This document shows, one piece after another, positions 1 through 8,091 of a stretch of DNA of 43,017 nt. The notes under the pieces were generated by a model, which was given only the letters and a program-made list of their open reading frames with translations, made no database searches and was not told where the DNA came from. The stretch spans positions 1-43,017 of the forward strand of contig JAHECS010000027.1 of the NCBI GenBank assembly GCA_024641635.1, in the 5' to 3' direction. Each line of letters starts with the position of its first letter. The first letter of the stretch is position 1. The position numbers were made by a program, and so were the translations under genes. The stretch comes from Actinomycetes bacterium (GTDB lineage Bacteria > Actinomycetota > Actinomycetes > S36-B12).

Positions 1-123
1 CCGCTGGTGACCGCCTTCGACTTGGCGGACTGGGAGCAGGCCTTCGCCGCGGTCGAGCGGCGTGAGGTCGTCAAGGCGGTCCTGACGCCGGGACCGGAAT
101 CCGACCTGGACCTCTGCACGTGA
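1..123 (+). CDS. C-terminal end of a zinc-type (MDR) alcohol/polyol dehydrogenase, partial
   Basis: Only the last 40 residues are in the window; the gene begins upstream. The tail has the pattern seen at the end of medium-chain zinc alcohol/sorbitol/threonine dehydrogenases: a short 'lvtaFdLadwEqAFaAver' helix, then a 'vvKAVLTP' strand, then a few disordered residues. In that family this segment closes the catalytic domain after the Rossmann fold. The TGA at 121-123 overlaps the GTG of the next gene, so the two are probably translationally coupled. The substrate cannot be read from this fragment. The family call rests on one short pattern and is moderate. Confidence 0.55.
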   Translation, partial: PLVTAFDLADWEQAFAAVERREVVKAVLTPGPESDLDLCT

Positions 124-644
124 GCAGACCTGCACGGATTCTGCTGCTCGGGATGATGGGGGCCGGTAAGTCCACGGTGGGCGACCTCCTCAGCGCTCGT
201 CTGGACTGGCCGCACGTGGACAACGACACCGCACTCGAGGAGCTGTCGGGACTGTCGCGCGCTGAACTCGCCCTCCTGCCCGTCGACCGCCTGCACAGTC
301 TCGAGGCCGAGCATGCGAGACGCATGTGCGACGCGGACCCGCCCCTGATCGCGGGTGTCGCGGCATCGGTGGCCGACGACCCAGCCGTGATGGACCTCCT
401 GGCTAGCTCCGGATTCTGCGTCTACCTGGCGCTCACCGCCGAATCGGCTCTCACCCGGGTCGGGAAGGAGGGCGTTGGTCGGCAGGTCCTCGACGGCGGC
501 GGCGCGGCCACCACCTTGGGTGAGCGGTTCAGCAGGCGGGACCCGGTCTTCCGTTCGCTCGCGGCCCTTGTGGTGGACGCGAGTCGGCCGCCCGAGGAGA
601 GCAGCGACCGGATCGTCGACGCGTGGACGGCATGGTCGTCCTGA
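120..644 (+). CDS. Shikimate-kinase-like P-loop kinase, divergent
   Basis: 174 residues, the usual size for the shikimate kinase/gluconate kinase fold. The Walker A loop GMMGAGKST is at residues 11-19, followed by a helix and an acidic segment (DNDTALEE) at the place where shikimate kinases carry their substrate-contact Asp. An [10 protein letters not shown] segment near residue 138 looks like the lid arginine and the helix after it. The Gly-Gly-Gly shikimate-binding loop of AroK is not recognisable: the equivalent strand reads [13 protein letters not shown]. The protein is therefore probably not the housekeeping AroK and may phosphorylate another small alcohol or sugar acid. The GTG start overlaps the dehydrogenase stop (GTGA), so a shared pathway with that polyol-type dehydrogenase is plausible but unproven. 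Confidence 0.75.
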   Translation: MSRPARILLLGMMGAGKSTVGDLLSARLDWPHVDNDTALEELSGLSRAELALLPVDRLHSLEAEHARRMCDADPPLIAGVAASVADDPAVMDLLASSGFCVYLALTAESALTRVGKEGVGRQVLDGGGAATTLGERFSRRDPVFRSLAALVVDASRPPEESSDRIVDAWTAWSS

Positions 645-700
645 GGTGTGTCTTCGACTCCGGCGGAGCCCTCGGGTGGAACATGCTCTGAGCTCAGACC

Positions 701-1205
701 GGCCGGACCCTTGTTCGTGGCGAGGTGTTCGAGTGCCTCGTCGATGAGCACGACGTCCGCGTACTTCGCATCCATGTCGATCAGACTCCGCTCGTGGGCT
801 GCCAAGCTGCGGTCACCCACTGCCTCGCGCACGACCATGGGTCGGAAGCCATATTGGACGGCGGCCACGACCGTGGCGCGCACACACCCGCTCGTCGTGC
901 AGCCGGACCGCGATCGCTGCCTCGTAGTTGCCCGTTCGCAGGTCCCTCATCCCGTTGATCTTCTCTGCCCAGAGGCCAGCGTCGAGAGCGTCAGGCTCGT
1001 CGTGGCCGAAGGCGACGAGGAACACCGGGATGTCGGCGGCCCTGGCGGCCGACCACAGGCGGACGGTCTGCGCGATCGGCTCGCGGACATCGACCCCCAT
1101 GGGAAGGTCCGGATTCGTGAAGGCATTGACGAAGTCGATGACGAGCAGTGCCGACCTGGATCCCCACCTCAGCCTCTTGCCGAATCCCCTCCTGCTGGAG
1201 AAGTC
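701..1205 (-). pseudogene. Decayed isochorismatase-family cysteine amidohydrolase (N-carbamoylsarcosine amidase type)
   Basis: Two reading frames on the minus strand together spell an isochorismatase-like hydrolase. The first (about 1205 down to 909) gives GFGKRLRWGSRSALLVIDF with the catalytic Asp, then helices up to [14 protein letters not shown]. The second (about 904 down to 710) gives [20 protein letters not shown], with the nucleophile Cys at 886-884, then [15 protein letters not shown] and [10 protein letters not shown], all hallmark blocks. Between them about 4 extra bases (908-905) shift the frame, and roughly 30 residues that carry the catalytic Lys (the KxxASAFFGT block) are missing. 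The distal frame has no stop at the expected end and runs on into the antisense of the upstream kinase gene. Both defects argue for a dead gene. A sequencing error could explain the frameshift but not the missing block. Confidence 0.8.
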
Positions 1206-1377
1206 GCTGGCGCTCTCGGCCTTGCCGCAGCGGCCTTCGAGGCCGCGGGACCTCGGTTCCACGCCCTGTCTGGCGCAGAGACAAGCTCAGGTTCGCGGTT
1301 TGGCAGGCGCCGCGGAGGCTCCGCCGAGAAGATGGGACGCCCACGTGTGCGTCGCAAGACCGACTGCGGAGGATGTC

Positions 1378-2175
1378 ATGAAGGACACGCACGTTCGATT
1401 CCGCGTGGGGGTCGTCGGGGTCGGGGTCATCGGCGCGGCCGTTACGGAATCCTTGCTGACCGGCCCGCAAGCCGATGCGATCGACGTGGCGCTCTCGCCC
1501 CGCTCGACGGAACTGACGGCGCAGCTGTCCGAACGCTTCGAGACAGCGCACGCCTGCGCGAGCAATCAAGAGGTCGTCGATCGCTCGGACGTCGTGATCG
1601 TCGCGGTGCGTCCTGAGCATGTCCTCGAGGTCTGCCGGCCTCTCGCCTTTCGCGAGGAGCAGGTCGTCGTCAGTCTCGCCGCCGGGTGGCCGGCGTCGAC
1701 CCTTGCCCCTTTGGTGACCCCGGCCGTGAGCGTCTGCCAGCTCATCCCCCTCCCCATGATCAGGCTGCACAGCGGACCGATCGTCCTGCAACCGAGGGTC
1801 GAGGTGGTGGAGCGCTTGTTCCGGGGCTGCGGGCGGTTGGTCGCGCTCGAAGAGGAGTCGGACGTCATCACTCTGAGTTGTGCGTCGGCCTCGATGTCGA
1901 CCTTCTTCGCCTTGCAGGCGCGAATAGTCGAGTGGGTGACGAGTCAGGGCGTGGGCATCGACAGTGCGAAGGAGTACGTCCAGGAGCTGTTCGTCGGCTT
2001 GGCCCACGAGATGACCGCAATCCCGGCGGACGACCTCGCCGGCGTCGTGCGGGCGCACGAGACTCCCGGCGGATTGAACGAGCAGGTCCGCGAAGCGCTC
2101 GATGCCATGGGCGCATTCGACGTCGTTGCCAGGCAACTGGACCTCATGAGGCGTGAGCGACTGCAGCACACGTAG
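1378..2175 (+). CDS. Pyrroline-5-carboxylate reductase-like NAD(P)-dependent oxidoreductase
   Basis: 265 residues. The N-terminal Rossmann motif GVGVIG is at 14-19, followed by a ProC-like layout: VVIVAVRPEHVLEV (strand and helix of the dinucleotide domain), VVSLAAGWP, then a C-terminal all-helical dimerisation domain with the 'HEMTAIPADDLAGVVRAHETPGGLNEQ' region, corresponding to the ProC 'TSPGGTT' substrate loop but reading ETPGGLNEQ. The ATG at 1378 is chosen because GGAGGA lies 6-11 bases upstream and because the same frame continues upstream without coding character. The divergent substrate loop suggests a paralogue rather than the main proline-biosynthetic ProC. It is downstream of a decayed amidohydrolase and ends in a hairpin facing the convergent thioredoxin-like gene. 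Confidence 0.82.
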   Translation: MKDTHVRFRVGVVGVGVIGAAVTESLLTGPQADAIDVALSPRSTELTAQLSERFETAHACASNQEVVDRSDVVIVAVRPEHVLEVCRPLAFREEQVVVSLAAGWPASTLAPLVTPAVSVCQLIPLPMIRLHSGPIVLQPRVEVVERLFRGCGRLVALEEESDVITLSCASASMSTFFALQARIVEWVTSQGVGIDSAKEYVQELFVGLAHEMTAIPADDLAGVVRAHETPGGLNEQVREALDAMGAFDVVARQLDLMRRERLQHT

Positions 2176-2210
2176 CGTCGCGGAAGATCGAGGAGACCCG
2201 ACCCGGGCAG

Positions 2211-2228
2211 CGCCGGCGAAAGCCGGCG
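2211..2228. terminator. Intergenic hairpin with GAAA tetraloop between convergent genes
   Basis: CGCCGGC at 2211-2217 and GCCGGCG at 2222-2228 pair perfectly around a GAAA tetraloop. The hairpin lies 35 bases after the reductase stop and 20 bases beyond the stop of the convergent thioredoxin-like gene, where a bidirectional terminator would be expected. No T-run follows on either strand, which is common in high-GC actinobacteria, so the terminator role is inferred from position and structure. Confidence 0.5.
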
Positions 2229-2248
2229 AGACGCGTACCGCTAAGGCG

Positions 2249-2560
2249 TCACTCCCGGCCGCCATGCGGCGAGGTCAAGGCGTCGCGCAACTGGTCGATG
2301 GCAGGGCAGCCCGACGCACCCTCCGGCGTCGCGTACAGGCGGCAAGCCCAACCCGCATTGCCGGATGGGTCGGTGAACGGATCGATGCCGTCGATCAGGA
2401 GGGTTGGCGAGCCGGCGAATCCGAGCAGTTCGCCCTCCTCGGGGGAACTCACCTCACGTGCCGTCCAGACGAACCCCAGCTCCTTCGCGAGCGTGTCGAG
2501 TCGCTGCCCCAGCACGACCGCGCTGGGGCAGCCCGCGAAGGACAGCATCTGGACCTGCAC
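2249..2560 (-). CDS. Small thioredoxin-fold protein with a GCPS active-site-like motif
   Basis: 103 residues. An N-terminal beta strand leads into SFAGCPSAVV, so one cysteine sits at the place of the thioredoxin CxxC and the second position is Ser or Ala. A strand-helix section follows and then the conserved-looking FAGSPTLLIDGIDPF, which contains the cis-Pro loop of the fold. The C-terminal half has WACRLYATPEGASGCPAIDQL, a pattern of small alkylmercury-lyase/thioredoxin-like proteins common in actinobacteria. With a single Cys at the active site it would be a binding or monothiol exchange protein rather than a dithiol reductase. The GTG at 2560 lies 7 bases after a GATACT -10 box, so the transcript is probably leaderless; an internal ATG at codon 5 is the alternative start. 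Confidence 0.72.
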   Translation of the reverse strand: MQVQMLSFAGCPSAVVLGQRLDTLAKELGFVWTAREVSSPEEGELLGFAGSPTLLIDGIDPFTDPSGNAGWACRLYATPEGASGCPAIDQLRDALTSPHGGRE

Positions 2561-2567
2561 GTGGACG

Positions 2568-2573
2568 AGTATC
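2568..2573 (-). promoter_or_regulatory. -10 box (GATACT) abutting the thioredoxin-like gene start
   Basis: On the minus strand GATACT is separated from the GTG at 2560 by 7 bases, the distance expected if transcription starts at the start codon. I see no good -35 hexamer at 16-18 bases. The same arrangement recurs in front of seven other genes in this window. Confidence 0.45.
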
Positions 2574-2653
2574 GCCTAGTGACGACAGGAGTCATGTCAT
2601 GGTCGTTGCGGGCAGTCCGACCTGGGCCGACAAGGGGGCCGGGACAAGGCGCT

Positions 2654-3481
2654 CTATCGGTCCGTTCCGTGTTGGGCGGGCTCTGGCGTCGGATCCTCAT
2701 GCATCACACAGCGACCCCCGCCCAGGGCCTTCGCCTCGTACATGGCTGCATCTGCAGCACCGATCACGGCGTCAGGCGTGGTCCGTTGTGCCGATCCGAT
2801 CACGAGTCCGATGCTGACCGTGATGGGACGGCCCTCGCCGTCCTTGACGCCCCTCTCGCGTAGCGATGCGTGCAGGCGGGTGGCGAGCGCCAGCGCATCG
2901 TCCGTTGACGACACCTGGTCGAGGAGCACGACGAACTCGTCTCCGCCCACGCGGGCTGCGGTGTCCCCCGACCGCAGGACGTTCCGGATGGCCTCGGCGA
3001 CACTGACGAGGAGACGGTCGCCGCCCGCGTGACCTTCGAGGTCGTTGACGTGCTTGAAGCCGTCGATGTCGAGGTAGAGGAGGGCGAACGGGTCTGCCCT
3101 GCGATCCGCCAGTCGTAGTCGATGCGCGAGCCGGTCCCACAGGAGGACGCGGTTGCCCAGCCCCGTGAGCGGGTCGTGCAACGAACGACGCTCGAGCTCG
3201 GCATTCGCGGCCTCGAGCTCCTGGGTTCGCTCGGCCACCCGCTCCTCCAGCTCTCCCATGGCCGCCGCCAGTTCCTCGCTGAGGAAGTTGACCCCCGCGG
3301 CCAGGGCGTCCTTCATGTTCCCCTCCGCGCTGACGTAGGCGCGGGCGTCCCAATGCCCTGCGGCGATCTCGGTGATCACTCTGACGATCTCCTCGGCGCG
3401 CTCGTCCCAGTCGTCAGGCCGCCCTGACCTGGCCGGCGAATCGTGAGCCGGCTCGTCTAGGGGCGTTCCAGGAGGCGTCAT
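2654..3481 (-). CDS. Soluble GGDEF diguanylate cyclase
   Basis: 275 residues from the ATG at 3481, which overlaps the TGA of the upstream STAS-like gene as ATGA and so fixes the start. Residues 28-66 look like a HAMP-type or short helical segment (ITEIAAGHWDARA), followed by a coiled coil at about 68-100 (heptad-rich ELEERVAERTQELEAANAELE) that runs straight into the cyclase signature SLHDPLTGLGNR. The active-site loop GGDEF is at 179-183, with the product-inhibition I-site RSGD at 170-173, exactly five residues before it. Both are intact, so it should make cyclic di-GMP from two GTP and be feedback-inhibited. It has no transmembrane segment or recognised ligand-binding sensor domain, so control probably comes through the coiled coil and the coupled STAS-like protein. 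Confidence 0.93.
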   Translation of the reverse strand: MTPPGTPLDEPAHDSPARSGRPDDWDERAEEIVRVITEIAAGHWDARAYVSAEGNMKDALAAGVNFLSEELAAAMGELEERVAERTQELEAANAELERRSLHDPLTGLGNRVLLWDRLAHRLRLADRRADPFALLYLDIDGFKHVNDLEGHAGGDRLLVSVAEAIRNVLRSGDTAARVGGDEFVVLLDQVSSTDDALALATRLHASLRERGVKDGEGRPITVSIGLVIGSAQRTTPDAVIGAADAAMYEAKALGGGRCVMHEDPTPEPAQHGTDR

Positions 3482-3864
3482 TCGGAGCGCTCCAGGAGCC
3501 ACGCGACGGCATCGTCCTGCGAGGCGAACAGGCGGATCGGCACTGTCGGTCTAGCCGCGGCCAGGAAGACGTTGCCCATGAGCCGACTCACGGGAGTCGT
3601 GGCGATGAGAGCGACTGCGGAGATGAGCCCCTCGCTGCGTTGGAACTGAAGGCGAGCCTGCCGGTCAATCGGCCCCAGCCCGCGCGTGTCGACGAGCAGG
3701 GGGATGCGTCGACCCTCCCCGAGAGCAGCGAGGGCGTCGGTCGCGGCCTGTGCCTCCGTGAGGCCCGCAGAGATCCCGGGCGTCCACTGCAGCGTGGCGA
3801 TGCCGTCGACTCTGATCCACAGTCGAAAGAAGGGGCTCACGAATTCGACGGGATCAGTGTCCAT
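3478..3864 (-). CDS. STAS/SpoIIAA-like domain protein coupled to the diguanylate cyclase
   Basis: 128 residues. Alternating strands and helices with LLVDTRGLGPIDRQAR, SAVALIATTPVSRLMGN and a C-terminal RLFASQDDAVAWL helix match small SpoIIAA/STAS-like proteins found in actinobacteria. In true anti-sigma antagonists a phosphorylatable Ser would sit near the VDTRGL strand; I do not see a clear one. I choose the ATG at 3864 because GGGAG lies 6 bases upstream; an in-frame ATG at 3870 would overlap that site. The stop overlaps the GGDEF start by 4 bases (ATGA), implying co-translation and probably a physical partnership, such as sensing or tethering for the membrane-less cyclase. The function is inferred only from fold and neighbour. 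Confidence 0.7.
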   Translation of the reverse strand: MDTDPVEFVSPFFRLWIRVDGIATLQWTPGISAGLTEAQAATDALAALGEGRRIPLLVDTRGLGPIDRQARLQFQRSEGLISAVALIATTPVSRLMGNVFLAAARPTVPIRLFASQDDAVAWLLERSE

Positions 3865-4006
3865 GGCCATCTCCCATCGAGGCGCGGCTACCCGCGATTG
3901 TGTCAGCCGGTGTCTCCTGAAGCCCGACGCAGCGAGCGCCGAGAGTCGGCTGGTCTGGGTACGGTCCCCGGATCGACGGGCTTCTGCGAGATCGCGGCTG
4001 GCGCCC

Positions 4007-4420
4007 TCAGGCCGCCGGGCCTGTGATGTTGACGAGCCAGCTGACCCCGAAGCGGTCGACGCACATGCCGAAGGTGTCTCCCCACATCTGATTCTCGAGG
4101 GGCATCACAGTCGTTCCGCTGCTGGAAAGGCTGTCCCAGTAGCCGCGCAGCTCCTCGTCGTCGTCACCGCTGAGGCTGATCGAGATCGAGCTCCCTGACG
4201 GCTGGTCCATGCCCGGTGGGGTGTCCGAGGCCATGATCGTGAAGCCGCCAGCCGTCTCCAGCATGCCGTGCATGATCTGGTCCTCGATCGGAGTGCCGGC
4301 CTGGCCGAACTCACCGAACGTGCTCATGGCCAGCTGTCCCCCGAAGACGGCGTGATAGAACTCCAGCGCCTCGCGGGCGTTGCCGGCGAAGCTGATGTAC
4401 GGGTTGAGGCGCGATGCCAT
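4007..4420 (-). CDS. VOC-superfamily protein, PhnB/glyoxalase-like
   Basis: 137 residues from the ATG at 4420, with GGGAG 6-10 bases upstream. It opens with LNPYISFAGNAREALEFYHAVFGG and ends with WGDTFGMCVDRFGVSWLVNI, the standard start and end of PhnB-type (DUF1428/3-demethylubiquinone-like) VOC proteins made of two beta-alpha-beta-beta-beta units. Such proteins bind a divalent metal or small ligand in a beta-barrel pocket; many have no known substrate. Nothing in the neighbourhood points to one. It is divergently transcribed from the large unknown gene at 4565 and has its own promoter at 4452-4480. Confidence 0.88.
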   Translation of the reverse strand: MASRLNPYISFAGNAREALEFYHAVFGGQLAMSTFGEFGQAGTPIEDQIMHGMLETAGGFTIMASDTPPGMDQPSGSSISISLSGDDDEELRGYWDSLSSSGTTVMPLENQMWGDTFGMCVDRFGVSWLVNITGPAA

Positions 4421-4451
4421 GTCGGCTCCCTGTCTGGTGGCTGTGCTGCGG

Positions 4452-4480
4452 AGCCTAGGGAGCCCCCGCAGCCAGGTAAA
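4452..4480 (-). promoter_or_regulatory. Promoter of the VOC gene
   Basis: On the minus strand TTTACC (4480-4475) and TAGGCT (4457-4452) are separated by exactly 17 bases, matching sigma-70-type spacing, with a leader of about 25-30 bases that contains the GGGAG ribosome site. The hexamers are 4/6 and 3/6 matches to consensus, but TANNNT is the usual actinobacterial -10. Confidence 0.5.
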
Positions 4481-4564
4481 GGGATCGCCGTTACGCACCG
4501 AGGCGCGACGACTGCTGTTCGCCATTCGTGGATGATGGTCAACAGCCACGTCACAGGAGCCTCC

Positions 4565-7500
4565 ATGAACATGCACGACTCTGATCCGGTCTCGGCCGGC
4601 GTACCCGGCGGCGACGGCTTCGTCGATCTCCGCGGTCGGCGCTTCTACCGGATCGGCGACTACGGCCGCCTCGAGCCGTTCTTCATGACGGTGGTGGGAG
4701 CCGGCGACGCCTGGCTCTTCATCTCGAGTTCCGGGGGGCTCACGGCCGGCCGCCAGCAACCCGAATCCGCGCTCTTCCCGTACTACACGGACGACAAGGT
4801 CAGCGAGAGCGCCGGGGGAACCGGAGGGCTGAGCCTCCTGCGCGTTCGCCTCCCCGGGACCCGCGACGTTCTCTGGGAGCCCTTCCTGCTCGGTCGGCCA
4901 GCGACGCTCGGGGCCAGCCGGAACCTGTACAAGGATGTCGCCGGCTCGGCGCTGGTCTTCGAGGAGGAGGTCGCTGACCTAGGACTCCGCCTTCGGGTCA
5001 CGTGGCAGACGTCGAACCGATTCGGGATCGTGCGCACCTGCGAACTGACCAATATCGGTGACGAGAGCCGGGAGGTGGAGTTCGTCGACGGTTTCGTCAA
5101 CCTCCTTCCCGCGGGTGTGGGCGTCGCCGTCCAGAACACCCTGAGCAACCTCCTCGACGCCTACAAGCGCTCCGAGGTCGACACGACCAGTGGACTCGGC
5201 ATGTACTGGCTGAGTTCCAGGCTCACCGACCTCGCTGAGCCGAGCGAGTCGCTGCACGCCAATGTCGCCTGGCATGTCGGCCTGGGTGACGTCCAACACC
5301 TGGCGTCGTCCAGGCAGCTCACCACCTTCCGGCACGGCGGGGACGTCGTCGAGGAGCGGGACGTCCGGGGTGAGAGGGGCGCCTACCTCGTGCACACCTC
5401 TGTCCGACTCGCGCCGGCGGAGAGCAAGCACTGGAGCGTTGTCGGCGACGTTGAGCTGGACGCGGCGGACGTCGTCGGACTGCGGCGACTGCTGGAGAGA
5501 CCATCCGACCTCGCGTCGGAGCTGGAGGCGGAGTTGCTCGCCGACAGCGCTCAACTGGAGCGAATCGTGGCTTCCGTCGATGGCCTGCAGCGCAGCGGCG
5601 ACGAGCTGGCGACCGCACATCACCTGGCGAACGCCCTCTTCAACGTCATGCGCGGAGGCGTCCCAGCCGACGGATACGAGATCGATGGGAGCGACGTGCG
5701 CGCGTTCATCGAGGAGCGCAGCCCACAGACTGCGCAACGCTGCACCGAGTTCCTCGACGCTCTTCCGGCTCACCTGCGCGCGGATGCGTTGGTCGAGCGA
5801 GCGCGCGACAGCGCCGACCCGGATCTCGTGCGCCTGGCTCTCGAGTACCTGCCGCTGACGTTCAGTCGTCGCCACGGCGACCCGTCGCGTCCGTGGAACG
5901 CCTTCCGCATCGACCTTCGCGATGAGCTCGGGAACCCCCGGCTGAGCTTCCAGGGGAACTGGCGGGACATCTTCCAGAACTGGGAGGCCATGGCGTGGTC
6001 GTTCCCTGAGTACCTGGAATCGATGGTGGCGGTCTTCGTGAACGCGACGACAGCTGACGGCTACAACCCCTACCGGATCTCCCGCTCCGGGGTGGACTGG
6101 GAGGTCCCGGAGCCGGACAACCCATGGGCGAACATCGGGTACTGGAGCGACCACCAGATCATCTACCTGCTGAGGCTTCTGGAGACGTCTCACCGCTTCC
6201 ACCCGGGGCGACTGCGCGAACTCGTGGGCGCGGAGATCTTCACGCATGCGGACGTGCCCTACCGGCTGGCCTCCTACGAGCGGACACTGCGCGACCCGCG
6301 CAGCACCGTGGCATTCGACGACGACCGTGCGGCGCTCATCCGTGGTCGAGAGGGCGCCATGGGCGCGGACGGCCGTCTCGTCGTCGGACCAGATGGCGAC
6401 CTGCTTCGGGTCACCCTCGCGGAGAAGCTGCTGCTCCTGCTGCTGGCCAAGCTCGTCAACTTCGTGCCGGACGGCGGCATCTGGATGAACACCCAGCGTC
6501 CGGAGTGGAACGACGCCAACAACGCGCTGGTCGGCTGGGGCCTGTCGGTTGTCACGCTCGCGCAACTGCGCCGCTATGTCGGGTTCGTCAAGGACCTCAT
6601 CGCCGAGGACGTGCGGGTGACGGAGGAGCTGGCGGAGCTGCTCGATGCCGTGACCGACACCCTCGACGCGCACGTGCCGCAGCTGGAGGCGGGCTTCAGC
6701 GACGAGACGCGGCGCACCCTTATGGACGGGCTCGGCGCCGCGGGCACCGACTACCGGGAGCGGGTGTACCAAGGGTTCAGCGGTGGACGTACGGTCGTGG
6801 CGGCGGCTCAGGTCCACCGGCTCCTCGACGCAGCGCAGCAGTACGTGGAGGCGAGCCTGCGCTCAAACGAGCGGGACGACGCGCTGTTCCACTCCTACAA
6901 CCTCCTCGACCTGTCGCACGGTGCCGCGGCGATACGCCGGCTGCCCGTCATGCTCGAAGGCCAGGTGGCCGTGCTGTCGAGCGGCCAGCTGACCGCGGCG
7001 CAGTCGTTGGCGCTGCTGGCGGCACTGCGCGCCAGCCCCCTGTACCGGCACGACCAGCACAGCTACCTGCTCTACCCGGACAAGGACCTCGCGGGATTCC
7101 TGGATCGGAACCGCTTCACGGCCGACAGGGCGGACAACTGCGCGATCGTCACTGCGTTGCTCGACCAGGGGGATGCACGCCTGGTTGTCCGTGATGTGAG
7201 CGGTGATCTCCACTTCGCTGCCGGCATCCGACACGCCCGGGACGTCGAGGCGGTGCTCGACGCACTGACGGATGACCCGGACCTCGGCGACCTGGCCCGA
7301 GAGGGCCGGTCCGAGCTGTTGGAGATCTTCGGCGAGGTGTTCAACCATGCCGAGTTCACCGGCCGCTCCGGATCGTTCTTCGCCTACGAGGGCCTGGGCT
7401 CCATCTACTGGCACATGGTGTCCAAGCTCCTCCTCGCGGTGCAGGAGACCCTCGAGAGGGCCGTGGCCGCCGACGAGGATGAGGAACTGGTGGCAGCGCT

Positions 7501-8002
7501 CGTCGATGCCTACGAGGACATCCGCGCCGGCCTCGGCTACTGCAAGCCGGCCGAGGTGTACGGGGCCTTCCCGACCGATCCGTACTCGCACACTCCTGCG
7601 GGCCGCGGCGCCAAGCAGCCGGGGATGACCGGCCAGGTGAAGGAGGAGGTGCTCACCAGGCTCGGCGAGCTCGGGGTTCGCGTCGAGGACGGGTGCATCG
7701 TGGTCCACCCGATCCACCTTCGAGCATCCGAGTGGCTTCTGGCCGCGTCGACGTTCGAGTACATCGATGTCCGGGGGAGCCTGGAACATCTTGACCTTCC
7801 TGCAGGTTCGCTCGCCTTCACGTTCTGCCAGGTGCCGGTCGTCTACCACCAGTCCGGCACTCTCACGGTGCGAGTGCACCAGACTGACGGAACCGTCGTG
7901 GAGTGCTCGGGCGGGCGCGTCCCGCCGTACGTGAGTGCCGGCGTGTTCGGCCGGCGAGGACGGACGCGCCTGATCGAGGTGCACACGCCCGCGTCTGGGT
8001 GA
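4565..8002 (+). CDS. Large conserved-looking protein of unknown function, possibly (alpha/alpha)6 carbohydrate-active
   Basis: 1145 residues from the ATG at 4565, with AGGAG 6-10 bases before it; the longer frame upstream is antisense to the VOC gene. I do not recognise a named family. The first ~400 residues are strand-rich, as in the N-terminal beta-sandwich of GH94/GH65-type enzymes (GRRFYRIGDYGRLEPFF, LFPYYTDDKV, LRVTWQTSNRF). The middle is helical, with NPRLSFQGNWRDIFQNWEA near 460, WMNTQRPEWNDANNALVG near 640-654 (E647-W-N-D650, resembling the catalytic DWND of GH94) and YEGLGSIYWHM at 941-951. Near the end come FPTDPYSHTPAG and GAKQPGMTGQVKEE, and a final beta domain. No signal peptide or membrane segment is visible, so it is probably cytoplasmic. 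The cellobiose phosphorylase two genes away supports a carbohydrate role, but the reaction is unknown. Confidence 0.85.
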   Translation: MNMHDSDPVSAGVPGGDGFVDLRGRRFYRIGDYGRLEPFFMTVVGAGDAWLFISSSGGLTAGRQQPESALFPYYTDDKVSESAGGTGGLSLLRVRLPGTRDVLWEPFLLGRPATLGASRNLYKDVAGSALVFEEEVADLGLRLRVTWQTSNRFGIVRTCELTNIGDESREVEFVDGFVNLLPAGVGVAVQNTLSNLLDAYKRSEVDTTSGLGMYWLSSRLTDLAEPSESLHANVAWHVGLGDVQHLASSRQLTTFRHGGDVVEERDVRGERGAYLVHTSVRLAPAESKHWSVVGDVELDAADVVGLRRLLERPSDLASELEAELLADSAQLERIVASVDGLQRSGDELATAHHLANALFNVMRGGVPADGYEIDGSDVRAFIEERSPQTAQRCTEFLDALPAHLRADALVERARDSADPDLVRLALEYLPLTFSRRHGDPSRPWNAFRIDLRDELGNPRLSFQGNWRDIFQNWEAMAWSFPEYLESMVAVFVNATTADGYNPYRISRSGVDWEVPEPDNPWANIGYWSDHQIIYLLRLLETSHRFHPGRLRELVGAEIFTHADVPYRLASYERTLRDPRSTVAFDDDRAALIRGREGAMGADGRLVVGPDGDLLRVTLAEKLLLLLLAKLVNFVPDGGIWMNTQRPEWNDANNALVGWGLSVVTLAQLRRYVGFVKDLIAEDVRVTEELAELLDAVTDTLDAHVPQLEAGFSDETRRTLMDGLGAAGTDYRERVYQGFSGGRTVVAAAQVHRLLDAAQQYVEASLRSNERDDALFHSYNLLDLSHGAAAIRRLPVMLEGQVAVLSSGQLTAAQSLALLAALRASPLYRHDQHSYLLYPDKDLAGFLDRNRFTADRADNCAIVTALLDQGDARLVVRDVSGDLHFAAGIRHARDVEAVLDALTDDPDLGDLAREGRSELLEIFGEVFNHAEFTGRSGSFFAYEGLGSIYWHMVSKLLLAVQETLERAVAADEDEELVAALVDAYEDIRAGLGYCKPAEVYGAFPTDPYSHTPAGRGAKQPGMTGQVKEEVLTRLGELGVRVEDGCIVVHPIHLRASEWLLAASTFEYIDVRGSLEHLDLPAGSLAFTFCQVPVVYHQSGTLTVRVHQTDGTVVECSGGRVPPYVSAGVFGRRGRTRLIEVHTPASG

Positions 8003-8091
8003 GCGCCTTCGCTGGGCAGCCATCGTCAGCGCGAGACGCCCCCTCGAGATCGCTACCGTGGAGGCATAGCCCAGCGAAGGACGTGACGCCG

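Noticed and set aside
813-1262. Intact isochorismatase gene on the minus strand
   Set aside because: The frame breaks before the nucleophile Cys; the Cys block is only found in another frame and the Lys block is missing.
928-1377. Upstream extension of the reductase-like gene
   Set aside because: The region is antisense to the amidohydrolase remnant, and GGAGGA directly before the ATG at 1378 fixes the start.
6482-6520. Assigning the 1145-residue protein to GH94 because of its EWND motif
   Set aside because: A four-residue likeness is not enough; length and the other conserved blocks differ from GH94.
4979-6817. 612-codon minus-strand frame within the 1145-residue gene
   Set aside because: Composition is Arg/Val/His-biased shadow coding; the plus frame has a ribosome site and conserved-looking motifs.
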